The notes: generated by a model not told the origin, from the sequence alone. A stretch of 64,000 nucleotides of DNA from Alkaliphilus transvaalensis ATCC 700919 (GCF_000621485.1 NZ_JHYF01000002.1:310001-374000); one strand, 5' to 3'. Shown: positions 45,917-55,004, numbered from the stretch's first letter. Made by a program: numbers and translations.

Positions 45917-46843
45917 TTGGAACAATACTTTATATTGATCATTACTGCCCTTGTAATGGGCACAATAGCACGGCTACTCATGATGAAGGTTGATTATAGG
46001 CAGTACCCTACCTATCCTCAATCCTACTTAGGTCATTTTACATTAGGGATGATTGCTGCAGGGTTAGGGGCTGTTACAGTACCAGCCTTAGCTGAAAAAG
46101 AATATACGGCTATTACCTTTATTACATTGGCTGCCCAACATTTTAGAGATGTTAGGAATATGGAACGGGAGAGTCTAGATAATATTGAGGTGACAGAACT
46201 TGTTCCCAGGGGAACTGCCTATATTGAAGACATTGCTAAAGGATTTGAAGCAAGAAACTATCTGGCGTTACTAACATCCCTTGCTTCTGGAATAGGATAT
46301 TTCATTGGGCAACACTTTGAGCTGCCTATGGTAGTTAGAATATTAGTAGGAGTAGCATTTGGCTCTATTGTTATAGTAATCATTACCCAGATGCTAAAGG
46401 GGGTTTCAATAGAAGATATTGCAGAGGTTAAGCCAGCAGAGATTAGTTTTGATGGGCCTCTTTTAACAATCAATGGGGTATTTGTCATGAATATTGGGTT
46501 AAAGGATTCACAAAAAATATTTTTAGAAAAGGGAATTGCTGTTGAAATAATTCCCAAGGATGAAGATGCAATGTCGGTTTTAGCAAATGTCGGACAAAGA
46601 CAGGCTATACAGCATAACGCATCGACTCAGTTGGGCATCAGGAAAGATGTTGATGAACCTGATTTTACACCAATAGCTAGAAGGAATCCAGAGAACGGAA
46701 ATGTTGTTATGGCAATTATCACAATGAATCCAGATGTAGATTGTTTGGTGGAGGTAGTAAAGAGAACACCAGTATTAGAATCTTCAAAACGAAGAGCCCT
46801 CGATGTAGCCTTTAAATCAAAATCTGAGAAAATGGGGAGATAG
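45917..46843 (+). CDS. YIEGIA-family membrane protein
   Basis: I prefer TTG 45917, six bases after GGGTGGGA; GTG 45905 in the same frame lies within that site. About 308 residues with spans near 4-25, 45-70, 118-140 and 143-165. The family's name motif appears as YIEDIA within GTAYIEDIAKGFEARNYL. A C-terminal cytoplasmic domain of about 130 residues follows. The family is found in spore-forming Firmicutes with a small partner gene, which is present next. Molecular role unknown. Confidence 0.8.
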   Translation: MEQYFILIITALVMGTIARLLMMKVDYRQYPTYPQSYLGHFTLGMIAAGLGAVTVPALAEKEYTAITFITLAAQHFRDVRNMERESLDNIEVTELVPRGTAYIEDIAKGFEARNYLALLTSLASGIGYFIGQHFELPMVVRILVGVAFGSIVIVIITQMLKGVSIEDIAEVKPAEISFDGPLLTINGVFVMNIGLKDSQKIFLEKGIAVEIIPKDEDAMSVLANVGQRQAIQHNASTQLGIRKDVDEPDFTPIARRNPENGNVVMAIITMNPDVDCLVEVVKRTPVLESSKRRALDVAFKSKSEKMGR

Positions 46844-46845
46844 TC

Positions 46846-47040
46846 ATGGAATTTGGTATTACACAGTTTATATTAGCAGTAGTAACAACCAATAAAGAGA
46901 TGGTCAGTAGTTCCATGACCCCTGTATTCTATGCTAGAGATGATGAACATAAGGAAAGATTAGCACTCCTCATAGCAAAGACAACCCAGGGGATGGTACA
47001 TGACCTAGAATCTGGAACCTACATCATAGTTAAACATTAG
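46846..47040 (+). CDS. Small partner protein of YIEGIA (capping complex subunit type)
   Basis: 64 residues from ATG 46846, two bases after the YIEGIA gene stop. It begins MEFGITQFILAVVTTNKE and ends MVHDLESGTYIIVKH; the IVTT...FYARD...H pattern matches the small family annotated as the capping subunit for YIEGIA. It is soluble. The tight spacing supports translational coupling and a complex, but this has not been shown here. Confidence 0.78.
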   Translation: MEFGITQFILAVVTTNKEMVSSSMTPVFYARDDEHKERLALLIAKTTQGMVHDLESGTYIIVKH

Positions 47041-47047
47041 GTGTATT

Positions 47048-47392
47048 ATGAAGATTATATATATTTACAGAAAGTGGGACTATGCAGCTATTTTAGCTGC
47101 ATATCTTCATTTAAAAGGAAATCCACCCCATAAGACAGTAGACTATACCCTTAAAATAATGAAACCCTACTATATAGGTCTAGACGAGAAAGGCAGAGAG
47201 GTATACTTATTAAAATATAAAGCTAAAAAAGAGATTTTAGTGAATATCCTGTATGGATTAGGAGATATTTTTAATGAGGAAATGAAAATTATCGATCTTA
47301 GTAAATTTGAGGGCATATTTCCAAGATTTCTAGGTTGTAAAACAAATTTTAGAAAGGCTTTGGAGGATTTCATCTATGAAAATAATTTATAG
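47048..47392 (+). CDS. DUF3189 family protein, first paralogue
   Basis: 114 residues. It starts MKIIYIYRKWDYAAILAAYLHLKG and has the family's GLDEKGREVYLL segment, but it is short and lacks the GG(A)HTS motif present in the next gene. No strong ribosome binding site; the stop of the previous gene is seven bases away. Function unknown; located in the spoIIP-YIEGIA group. Confidence 0.72.
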   Translation: MKIIYIYRKWDYAAILAAYLHLKGNPPHKTVDYTLKIMKPYYIGLDEKGREVYLLKYKAKKEILVNILYGLGDIFNEEMKIIDLSKFEGIFPRFLGCKTNFRKALEDFIYENNL

Positions 47393-47843
47393 CTGTTATG
47401 GAGGAGCCCACACTTCTATTGTAGCTGCAGCTATCCACGTTGGATTTTTACCTACAGATGCTCCCCCCACCTTTCAAGAAATAGCAACAACCCCCTACTA
47501 CGATATAACACCTCAAAAGGATATTGGAAAGCCAATATTTATGGGGAAAGATGAAAATGAAAATGAAGTTTATGTAATTGGGATGGGCTCCTACCGTAAA
47601 GAATGCAGTCAACTAATTTTAGAATTTACAAATGATTTCTATGGAAGCTGTAGAGGGAAGGTTTTGGTGGTAAATTCAATTGCTTTAATTAATCTACCAA
47701 TTCGGATCGGTGGATTTTTATCCAAGCGAATGAATTTGGTGACAATAGGTAAGCCTATTACCATCTTTGGCATACTAGCAAAGTATGAATCCTTTGTGGA
47801 TTTAGTTAAAAATGTAAAGGAGACAGTTAAAACCCAACCTTGA
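47376..47843 (+). CDS. DUF3189 family protein, second paralogue
   Basis: 155 residues from ATG 47376, which overlaps the previous gene by 17 bases and follows GGAGG. N-terminus MKIIYSCYGGAHTSIVAAAIHVG, then IGKPIFMGKDENENEVYVIGMG; the YxxYGGxHxS-type motif hints at a nucleotide- or phosphate-binding loop (inference). Paralogous to the preceding gene. Ends the five- to six-gene group that begins with DUF1614. Confidence 0.8.
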   Translation: MKIIYSCYGGAHTSIVAAAIHVGFLPTDAPPTFQEIATTPYYDITPQKDIGKPIFMGKDENENEVYVIGMGSYRKECSQLILEFTNDFYGSCRGKVLVVNSIALINLPIRIGGFLSKRMNLVTIGKPITIFGILAKYESFVDLVKNVKETVKTQP

Positions 47844-47979
47844 CGACTTTAGACTAGAATGTTATTATTATTTGATGTGTTTTATTATGTAATACTGGGC
47901 TATAATGTGTTACAATATTTTTATCGAAGGAAGGCTTTCTTCTAAGATTAAATTAATTATGATAAAAGTAGGTGTCTTT

Positions 47980-49299
47980 TTGAAAGAAATTAAAGCAAAG
48001 AATATTATTAATATAGTAGAAGCTGGTAGTATAGCTGAAGAATTAGGAATCGAAGTTGGAGATATGCTCATCAGCATAAATGGACAACCAATTGAAGATA
48101 TTATTGAATATAAATTTTACTTAGCTGATGAATATTTAGAAATAATCATAGAAAAACCAAATGGAGAACAATGGGACCTAGAGGTTGAAAAGGATTATGA
48201 TGATGATTTAGGGATAGACTTTGAGAACCCTATTTTAAGTCATATGAAGAGTTGTAAAAATAAATGTATCTTCTGTTTTATTGATCAGTTACCACCTAAT
48301 ATGAGACAGAGTTTATATTTTAAAGATGATGACTCTAGACTTTCTTTTTTACATGGTAACTATATAACTTTAACGAATATGAAGGAAGAAGATATCAATA
48401 AAATTATTCGTTATCGAATTAGCCCTATAAATATTTCCGTACATACAACTAATGGCGAGCTTAGAAAAAAAATGCTAAATAATCGATTTGCAGGAAATAT
48501 TATGGATATATTAAATCGATTAGCAGAAAATCATATTACAATGAATTGTCAGATCGTCCTTTGTCCTGGGTTTAATGATCAGGAAGAATTAGATAACACC
48601 ATCAGAGACTTAGGTAATTTAAACGAGGCTATAGATAGTGTGGCTGTTGTACCGGTTGGCTTAACCCGATACCGTGAAGAATTAGTTGAAATTCAACCCT
48701 TCACAAAGGAGACTGCTAGAGGGACAATTAAGCAAATTGAGAAATGGCAGAAACACTTTCAACCCCAAATAGACAGAAACTTTGTTTATTTGTCGGATGA
48801 ATTTTACATTATAGCAGAAGAAGAATTCCCAGAGGTTGAAAGTTATGATGGTTTTCCTCAGCTTGAAAATGGTGTTGGGATGATGGTAGATTTACAAGAT
48901 AGTTTTTATGATGCCTTAAAGGAGTTCCCAAAAACCTTAGAGAAGCCTAAAACAGTGACGGTTGTTACTGGGACCCTTGCTTATCCTTTTATCAAAAAAT
49001 TATCAGATGATTTAATGGATCATGTAGAAGGTCTTAAAGTAAATGTAGTCTCTGTAATAAATGACTTTTTTGGTGGTAGAGTTTCGGTAAGTGGGCTATT
49101 AACAGGTACAGATATTATTAAAAACTTGCAAAATCAAACTGTTGGTGAAAAAATAATTATTGGTGAAAATATGTTAAAGTCAGGTGAGGCAGTATTTCTA
49201 GACGATATCACTGTTGATGATATGGAAGAAAAGCTGGGAGTACCTGTTCAGGTTAGTCCAGTAGATGGTTATGGATTTATAGAAAAAATATTAAGTTAG
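47980..49299 (+). CDS. DUF512 protein: PDZ domain plus radical-SAM-like iron-sulfur protein
   Basis: 439 residues from TTG 47980, five bases after AGTAGGTG; ATG 47905 in frame would add 25 atypical residues. PDZ-like domain at about 1-65 (EAGSIAEELGIEVGDMLISINGQ), then CKNKCIFCFIDQLP near 90, a CX3CX2C cluster motif like radical SAM enzymes, then the central TIM-barrel-like part and the C-terminal DUF512 domain (GRVSVSGLLTGTDI). Commonly next to der in Clostridia. Substrate unknown. Confidence 0.88.
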   Translation: MKEIKAKNIINIVEAGSIAEELGIEVGDMLISINGQPIEDIIEYKFYLADEYLEIIIEKPNGEQWDLEVEKDYDDDLGIDFENPILSHMKSCKNKCIFCFIDQLPPNMRQSLYFKDDDSRLSFLHGNYITLTNMKEEDINKIIRYRISPINISVHTTNGELRKKMLNNRFAGNIMDILNRLAENHITMNCQIVLCPGFNDQEELDNTIRDLGNLNEAIDSVAVVPVGLTRYREELVEIQPFTKETARGTIKQIEKWQKHFQPQIDRNFVYLSDEFYIIAEEEFPEVESYDGFPQLENGVGMMVDLQDSFYDALKEFPKTLEKPKTVTVVTGTLAYPFIKKLSDDLMDHVEGLKVNVVSVINDFFGGRVSVSGLLTGTDIIKNLQNQTVGEKIIIGENMLKSGEAVFLDDITVDDMEEKLGVPVQVSPVDGYGFIEKILS

Positions 49300-49326
49300 T
49301 AATTAAAAGATAGAGGTGAGTGTAAT

Positions 49327-50649
49327 ATGGCTAAACCCGTAGTAGCAGTAGTGGGAAGACCCAATGTAGGAAAATCTACTTTTTTCAATAGGGTAGCAGG
49401 GAAAAGAATATCTATCGTTGAAGATGAACCAGGTGTAACAAGAGATCGTATCTACACAGAGGTTGAATGGTTAGATCGTAAGTTTACAATGATTGATACG
49501 GGCGGTATCGAACCAGAGTCGCAAGAATTAATTCCAGCCCAAATGAGAAGACAAGCAGAGTTAGCTATTGAAACGGCAGATGTAATCGTTTTTATGGTAG
49601 ATGGTCGAGAAGGTTTAACTTCTTCCGATCGAGAAGTTGCATCTATGCTTAGAAAATCTAAAAAGCCAATTGTTTTAACTGTAAATAAAGTTGATACACC
49701 AAGTCATTCAGAACATTTTTATGAATTTTATGAGTTAGGCTTAGATGAACCAATTGAGATTTCAGCAGCTTCAGCCCTTAATATTGGAGACCTTTTAGAT
49801 GAAGTAATTAAATTCTTCCCTGAAAAAAAAGAAGGTGAAGATGATGATGAAACCACTAAGGTTGCCATTATTGGAAAGCCAAACGTAGGTAAATCATCTA
49901 TTATTAATAGAATGCTAGGTGAAAACAGGGTTATTGTAAGTGATATCGCAGGAACCACTAGAGATGCAATTGATACTCCCTTTACCCATGGGGAAGATGA
50001 ATATGTTTTAATTGATACAGCAGGGATTAGAAGAAAGAGTAGAATTAAAGAAAATGTAGAAAAATATAGCGTAATCCGTTCCTTTACAGCTGTGGAAAGA
50101 GCTGATGTTTGCCTATTAGTTATTGATGCTGCTGAAGGCGTAACAGAACAAGATAAAAAGATAGCTGGTTACAGCCATGAAAATGGAAAAGGTATGATAA
50201 TCGTTGTTAATAAGTGGGATATCATTGAAAAGGATAACCATACAATGAATAAGTTTATCAAGATGATCCGAGATGAATTAAGCTATTTAGAATATGCTCC
50301 AATCATGTTTGTGTCAGCATTAACTGGCCAACGGATGAATACGATTCTAGATAAGGTGAAGCATGTTGCTAACCAAAATGCCATGAGAATACCTACCGGA
50401 AGCTTAAATGAAATTATTGGCGAAGCAACATTATTAAATCAACCACCTTCTGATAAAGGGAAAAGGCTTAAAATCTTTTATGCTACCCAAGCTTCGGTTA
50501 AACCGCCAACATTTATTTTATTTATCAATGATAAAGAATTGATGCATTTCTCATATCAAAGATATCTAGAAAACCGTATAAGAGAAAACTATGGATTTGA
50601 AGGGACACCTATTAGATTTATTTTAAGGGAAAAAAGTAAGGGGGATTAA
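49327..50649 (+). CDS. der: Ribosome biogenesis GTPase Der (EngA)
   Basis: 440 residues. Two G domains in tandem: GRPNVGKST near 10 and GKPNVGKSS near 182, with DTGG/DTAG G3 motifs and NKVD/NKWD G4 motifs, followed by a KH-like C-terminal domain. It is needed for 50S subunit maturation. GAGGTGAG precedes ATG 49327. plsY starts five bases after its stop. Confidence 0.97.
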   Translation: MAKPVVAVVGRPNVGKSTFFNRVAGKRISIVEDEPGVTRDRIYTEVEWLDRKFTMIDTGGIEPESQELIPAQMRRQAELAIETADVIVFMVDGREGLTSSDREVASMLRKSKKPIVLTVNKVDTPSHSEHFYEFYELGLDEPIEISAASALNIGDLLDEVIKFFPEKKEGEDDDETTKVAIIGKPNVGKSSIINRMLGENRVIVSDIAGTTRDAIDTPFTHGEDEYVLIDTAGIRRKSRIKENVEKYSVIRSFTAVERADVCLLVIDAAEGVTEQDKKIAGYSHENGKGMIIVVNKWDIIEKDNHTMNKFIKMIRDELSYLEYAPIMFVSALTGQRMNTILDKVKHVANQNAMRIPTGSLNEIIGEATLLNQPPSDKGKRLKIFYATQASVKPPTFILFINDKELMHFSYQRYLENRIRENYGFEGTPIRFILREKSKGD

Positions 50650-50653
50650 TAAA

Positions 50654-51241
50654 GTGCAATCACTGCTTATGATTGTTATAGCATATTTAATCGGTAATTT
50701 TTCTGCTGCATATCTTGTGGCAAAATTAAGCGCTAATATTGATATAAGAGATCATGGTAGCGGGAATGCAGGTTCTACTAATGTTCTTAGAACTTTAGGA
50801 ATAAAGGCTGGTGCGATGACCTTCTTAGGCGATAGCATAAAGGGGGTCGTAGCTGTACTCATAGGAATTTACTTTGGTGGAGAACAGCTGGCTTTTCTTG
50901 CTGGAATAGCAGTAATAATTGGGCATAATTGGCCTATATTATTGAAATTTAAAGGGGGAAAAGGTATTGCCACCACCATAGGGGTTGTATTAATCATTCA
51001 TCCCCTGTCTGCACTTATTTGTATATTATTTGGTGTAATCATTTTATATCGATATAAATATGTTTCTTTAGCATCTGTTAGTGCAATATCTATTTTACCT
51101 ATTATAATGTATTTTTCATTAGGAAGTACTTACTTCTTATTTGCCTTAGCTTTGGCAGCTATGGCCATCTATCGTCATCGAGAGAATATTAATAGATTAA
51201 TGAATGGAACAGAAAGAAAAATTGGACAAAAATCTAAGTAA
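50654..51241 (+). CDS. plsY: Acyl-phosphate glycerol-3-phosphate acyltransferase
   Basis: 195 residues from GTG 50654. Five spans and the three PlsY motifs: SGNAGSTNVLR, GHNWPILLKFKGGKGIATT and a C-terminal YRHRENINRLMNGTE. It acylates glycerol-3-phosphate at the membrane. The product of gpsA, next door, is its substrate, so plsY and gpsA form a small phospholipid operon. Confidence 0.96.
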   Translation: MQSLLMIVIAYLIGNFSAAYLVAKLSANIDIRDHGSGNAGSTNVLRTLGIKAGAMTFLGDSIKGVVAVLIGIYFGGEQLAFLAGIAVIIGHNWPILLKFKGGKGIATTIGVVLIIHPLSALICILFGVIILYRYKYVSLASVSAISILPIIMYFSLGSTYFLFALALAAMAIYRHRENINRLMNGTERKIGQKSK

Positions 51242-51255
51242 AAGGGGAGTTTGTA

Positions 51256-52284
51256 ATGAATTATTCTTCAATAGCAGTCCTTGGAGCAGGGAGCTGGGGA
51301 ACAGCCTTAGCACTTTTACTACAAGGAAAGGGGCATCATGTAAACCTGTGGATGAGGAATAGGGAACAATATCAGGAAATGTGTGAAACTAGAGAGAATA
51401 AACATTATCTACCAGGAGTCCACATTCCAGAAGTATTAAAACTTTTTACTGATTTAGAAGAGGCAGTTAAAAATGTCGAAATTATATTAGTATCTGTCCC
51501 AACCCAATCGGTTAGAGGTGTGATGAAGCAGATTTTACCCTATATAAATTCCAAGCAAATTATTGTTAATACATCTAAGGGATTAGAACAAAATACATTA
51601 TTAAGGATTTCTGAAGTTGTAGAAGAGGTAGCGCCAGGTCAACCCTTTGTGGCCCTTTCAGGCCCTTCCCATGCTGAAGAAGTATGTAAGGGTATGCCAA
51701 CTACTATTGTTGTTGCGTCTAAAGAAAGAAAAATAGCAGAATTCGTACAAGATGTATTTATTACTCCGACTTTTCGAGTTTATACTAATCCAGACATTGT
51801 TGGCGTAGAATTAGGTGGAGCGTTAAAAAATGTTATTGCCTTTGGAGCAGGAATTGTCGATGGGTTAGGCTATGGTGATAATGCAAAGGCGGCCCTTATG
51901 ACTAGGGGGATTAGAGAAATTGCTAGGTTAGGGAAGGCAATGGGGGCTGATCTTGCCACTTTTGCAGGTTTATCAGGTATAGGAGACTTAATTGTTACTT
52001 GTACCAGTATGCATAGTCGTAATCGTAGAGCAGGTATATTAATTGGACAAGGTAAAAACTTAGAAGAAACCTTAAAGGAAATCGGCATGGTTGTAGAAGG
52101 GATTACGACAACAAAGGCAGCTTATCAGTTAGCCCAAGAATATCAAATAGAAATGCCAATTACTAAAGAAATTTTTAATGTCCTCTATGAAGGTACCAGT
52201 ACGGCAGACGCTGTAGGAAACTTAATGACAAGAACCCGTACCCATGAACTAGAAGAAGTAGTTGATGAAGATATTAATTGGTAA
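51256..52284 (+). CDS. gpsA: Glycerol-3-phosphate dehydrogenase [NAD(P)+]
   Basis: 342 residues. Rossmann motif VLGAGSWGTALA at 7-18, the SGPSHAEEV segment, the catalytic Lys region (GGALKNVIAFGAGIVDGLGYGDNAKAALMTRG) and a C-terminal dimer part. It reduces dihydroxyacetone phosphate to sn-glycerol-3-phosphate for lipid synthesis. Fifteen bases after plsY, with AAAGGGGAG upstream. Confidence 0.96.
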   Translation: MNYSSIAVLGAGSWGTALALLLQGKGHHVNLWMRNREQYQEMCETRENKHYLPGVHIPEVLKLFTDLEEAVKNVEIILVSVPTQSVRGVMKQILPYINSKQIIVNTSKGLEQNTLLRISEVVEEVAPGQPFVALSGPSHAEEVCKGMPTTIVVASKERKIAEFVQDVFITPTFRVYTNPDIVGVELGGALKNVIAFGAGIVDGLGYGDNAKAALMTRGIREIARLGKAMGADLATFAGLSGIGDLIVTCTSMHSRNRRAGILIGQGKNLEETLKEIGMVVEGITTTKAAYQLAQEYQIEMPITKEIFNVLYEGTSTADAVGNLMTRTRTHELEEVVDEDINW

Positions 52285-52300
52285 TTATTTAAACATCTGA

Positions 52301-52387
52301 GGAAATTACTGCCTTCATACTGGGGGACTTAATTTTATATTTGAATAAACGAATATAAATACATAGTTATGGTATTATGCAATTTCC
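52301..52387. repeat. Inverted-repeat element, GGAAATT arms (copy 2)
   Basis: GGAAATTAC at the left and ATGCAATTTCC at the right, 87 bases overall. The right end, TATTATGCAATTTCCCCATCTAA-like, closely resembles that of the element before murE. Confidence 0.4.
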
Positions 52388-52480
52388 CCATCTAAATGCT
52401 TTTATGAAGAAATTATATAATTAGCATAAGATCAAAAAAATAAAATAGTTATGTGCTATCATGTAATTGAAATACTAAGG

Positions 52481-52528
52481 GCTACCTTTAACAGATTAGA
52501 AGGATATTTTCTGTTAAAGGTAGCTTTT
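52481..52528 (+). terminator. Terminator of the plsY-gpsA unit
   Basis: A perfect 15-bp stem (52481-52495 with 52510-52524) and TTTT after it. Confidence 0.88.
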
Positions 52529-52613
52529 GTTATGTAGGATAGCAAAAATAATAGGCATAAATTGAGATAAATAAAAATATAAAAGTATTAAGCAAGCTTA
52601 AGGAGGTAGTTAG

Positions 52614-52641
52614 TCATAATATAGGGGGATAATCATATATT
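52614..52641 (+). promoter_or_regulatory. Candidate sigma-E promoter of spoIVA
   Basis: TCATAAT (52614-52620) matches 6 of 7 positions of the B. subtilis sigma-E -35 (KMATATT) and CATATATT (52634-52641) 6 of 8 of its -10 (CATACAMT). The spacer is 13 bases, one short of usual. spoIVA is sigma-E-dependent in B. subtilis. Confidence 0.45.
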
Positions 52642-52697
52642 TATAATGTTAAGCATATGAAATGATACATATAGAGATCTTAAAGGAGGGAAATGGA

Positions 52698-54176
52698 ATG
52701 GAAGGCTATGACATTTACAAAGATATAGCACAACGGACGCAAGGAGACATATATATTGGCGTTGTGGGCCCTGTTAGAACAGGAAAATCCACTCTTATTA
52801 AAAGAGTAATGGATTTATTCGTTTTACCCAATATAGAAAATTCCTACAAAAAAGAACGGGCAAAAGATGAGCTACCCCAAAGTGGAACGGGAAAAACCAT
52901 TACCACAACAGAGCCAAAATTTGTACCTAATGAAGCGGTTGAGCTAGTTCTGAAGGATAACGCATCCTTTAAAATGCGTATGATTGATTGTGTAGGCTAC
53001 TTGGTAGACGGTGCATTGGGTCATCAAGAAGAGGGTAAACCAAGAATGGTTAATACTCCATGGTTTGAGAAGCAGATCCCCTTTGAAGAAGCAGCAGAGA
53101 TTGGAACAAGGAAAGTTATTAAAGAACATTCCACCATCGGAATAGTTGTGACGACAGATGGGACAATTACAGAAATTGACAGAGAAAATTATATTGAAGC
53201 AGAAGAAAGGGTAGTTAGTGAATTAAAGGAAATTAAAAAGCCCTTTGTAATGGTATTGAATAGCAGAACTCCAGAAGCTGAAGTAACTCAGGAGCTAAAG
53301 GAAAAGCTAGAAGAAAAATATCAAGTACCAGTTGTTGTTAAGGACTGTGCTAAGTTGGATATGAGGGGAATACATGAAATTTTAGAAGAAATATTATTTG
53401 AATTCCCAGTTACAGAAGTTAATATTAACTTGCCAGGTTGGTTAGAAACAATTGAGTCTAGCCATTGGTTAAAGGCTTCGATCTTAAACGAAATTAAAGA
53501 AGCTGCTTCAGAAATGAGACGATTAAGAGATGTAGATTCAATGGTGAGCCGCCTTAAGGGAATTGAAAATATTAAAAAGGTTGGTTTAGAAAATATTAAG
53601 ATGGGGGAAGGTACTGCCCTAATTGACTTAATGACTGTGGATAACCTATTCTATCGTGTCTTACAAGAAAAAACTGGCTATGAAATAGAGGGGGACCATC
53701 AGTTAATTGGATTAATGATGGAACTATCAAAGGCTAAACGAGAATTTGATAAAATAGAAAAGGCTTTAAGGGATGTTAAGCACATTGGTTATGGACTTGT
53801 GCCGCCTGCATTCGATGAATTAACTTTGGAGGAGCCAGAAATCTTTAAGCATGGTAATCAGTTTGGAGTAAAATTAAGAGCAAACGCTCCTTCATTACAT
53901 TTTATTCGAGCAGATATTGCTACAGAGGTATCTCCAATTGTTGGAACAGAAAAACAAAGTGAAGAGTTGGTTAAATATCTATTAGAAGAATTTGAGCAAA
54001 GTCCAGATGCTATTTGGCAGACAAATATGTTTGGTAAATCCCTTCATGATATGGTGAAGGAGCAACTTCAAAATAAGCTTTATATGATGCCAGAGGATAC
54101 AAGAATCAAGCTTCAGAAAACGCTGCAAAAACTTATTAATGAGGGTAGTGGTGGACTAATCGCTATTATCTTGTAA
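52698..54176 (+). CDS. spoIVA: Stage IV sporulation protein A, spore coat ATPase
   Basis: 492 residues from ATG 52698, seven bases after AAGGAGGG, the same length as the B. subtilis protein. Walker A GPVRTGKST is at 24-32 and the C-terminus ends in the hydrophobic GGLIAIIL that anchors it at the forespore surface. SpoIVA hydrolyses ATP to polymerise into the basement layer of the coat. It is expressed in the mother cell and is the last gene before a repeat-rich, gene-poor region. Confidence 0.97.
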   Translation: MEGYDIYKDIAQRTQGDIYIGVVGPVRTGKSTLIKRVMDLFVLPNIENSYKKERAKDELPQSGTGKTITTTEPKFVPNEAVELVLKDNASFKMRMIDCVGYLVDGALGHQEEGKPRMVNTPWFEKQIPFEEAAEIGTRKVIKEHSTIGIVVTTDGTITEIDRENYIEAEERVVSELKEIKKPFVMVLNSRTPEAEVTQELKEKLEEKYQVPVVVKDCAKLDMRGIHEILEEILFEFPVTEVNINLPGWLETIESSHWLKASILNEIKEAASEMRRLRDVDSMVSRLKGIENIKKVGLENIKMGEGTALIDLMTVDNLFYRVLQEKTGYEIEGDHQLIGLMMELSKAKREFDKIEKALRDVKHIGYGLVPPAFDELTLEEPEIFKHGNQFGVKLRANAPSLHFIRADIATEVSPIVGTEKQSEELVKYLLEEFEQSPDAIWQTNMFGKSLHDMVKEQLQNKLYMMPEDTRIKLQKTLQKLINEGSGGLIAIIL

Positions 54177-54218
54177 AAATCTCTAAACATATAAAAATTA
54201 AATAAAGATTAAAAACTA

Positions 54219-54405
54219 TAGTAATTTTTACATGGAAGGTTAAAAGCAGCTTGAATATCCTACAGAAAACTTTAACATAATAAAATTAAACAAATCAATT
54301 ATAAGGATGAGAATAAACTAAAATTGCTTTGTTAATGAGATTTTAATGATAGTTTGAGAGTTATCTTAGGAAGACATAACATAATAAAATTAAACAAAGA
54401 AAAAA
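54219..54405. repeat. Tandem duplication, left unit (about 187 bp)
   Basis: Nearly identical to 54411-54589: the core from 54241 to 54394 recurs 187 bases later with a few changes, and the first part differs by a 6-base deletion and a 1-base insertion. Each unit contains two related motifs of about 20 bases built on AACATAATAAAATTAAA. Confidence 0.85.
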
Positions 54406-54410
54406 AAAAA

Positions 54411-54589
54411 TAGTAATTTTTACACTTAAAAGCAGCTTGAAATATCCTACAGAAAACTTTAACATAATTAAATTAAACAAATCAATTATAAGGATGAGAA
54501 TAAACTAAAATTGCTTTGTTAATGAGATTTTAATGATAGTTTGAGAGTTATCTTAGGAAGACATAACATAATAAAATTAAAGAAAGAAT
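54411..54589. repeat. Tandem duplication, right unit
   Basis: Second copy of the unit at 54219-54405, joined by a poly-A tract (54400-54410). No ORF of note lies in either unit on either strand. It fills the gap between spoIVA and the tRNA promoter. Confidence 0.85.
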
Positions 54590-54725
54590 ATAGGAAGGTG
54601 GTCTTTCTCATATTTTATGGGGAGGACTATCTTTTTTGTAAGTATTTAATTTATGGTATAATTACACAAATATATGGATAAACTAGTATAAGTACATTGT
54701 TAGGGTAATTTTTCTAGAAAACACC

Positions 54726-54754
54726 TTGACAAAACACCTTTTTCCTCATAAAAT
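54726..54754 (+). promoter_or_regulatory. Promoter of the tRNA-Pro gene
   Basis: Consensus TTGACA (54726-54731), 17-base spacer and TAAAAT (54749-54754), 42 bases before the tRNA. Confidence 0.75.
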
Positions 54755-54795
54755 ATATAAGTACCATTAATTTATGGTTACTTAAAACATTATAT

Positions 54796-54872
54796 CTGGC
54801 TGTGGCGCAGTTTGGTAGCGCGCCAGACTGGGGGTCTGGAGGTCGCAGGTTCAAGTCCTGTCAGCCAGACCA
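54796..54872 (+). tRNA. tRNA-Pro, anticodon GGG
   Basis: 77 bases with encoded CCA. Acceptor CTGGCTG pairs with CAGCCAG; D arm with GGTAGCGCG; anticodon stem CCAGA/TCTGG around a loop CTGGGGG, giving anticodon GGG; T arm GCAGG-TTCAAGT-CCTGT. Single gene with its own promoter and terminator. Confidence 0.95.
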
Positions 54873-54878
54873 GTGAAG

Positions 54879-54912
54879 AAACCTTGTATCTTAATAGATG
54901 CAGGGTTTTTTA
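54879..54912 (+). terminator. Terminator of the tRNA-Pro gene
   Basis: AAACCTTGTATC pairs with GATGCAGGGTTT (two G-U pairs), six-base loop, T run. Confidence 0.85.
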
Positions 54913-55004
54913 TTGTTGTTTTTTTCTGAGGGATCTATTTTTCCAACATGATTAATAGGACTTACCTATTAAGTAAATACTATATATAATGGGATATATT
55001 AATT

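Noticed and set aside
52285-52697. Riboswitch or T-box before spoIVA or in other long leaders
   Set aside because: I looked for conserved T-box, SAM, cobalamin and other riboswitch cores in the leaders and did not recognise any.
54219-54589. CRISPR array
   Set aside because: The repeats are two long adjacent copies, not short repeats with unique spacers.
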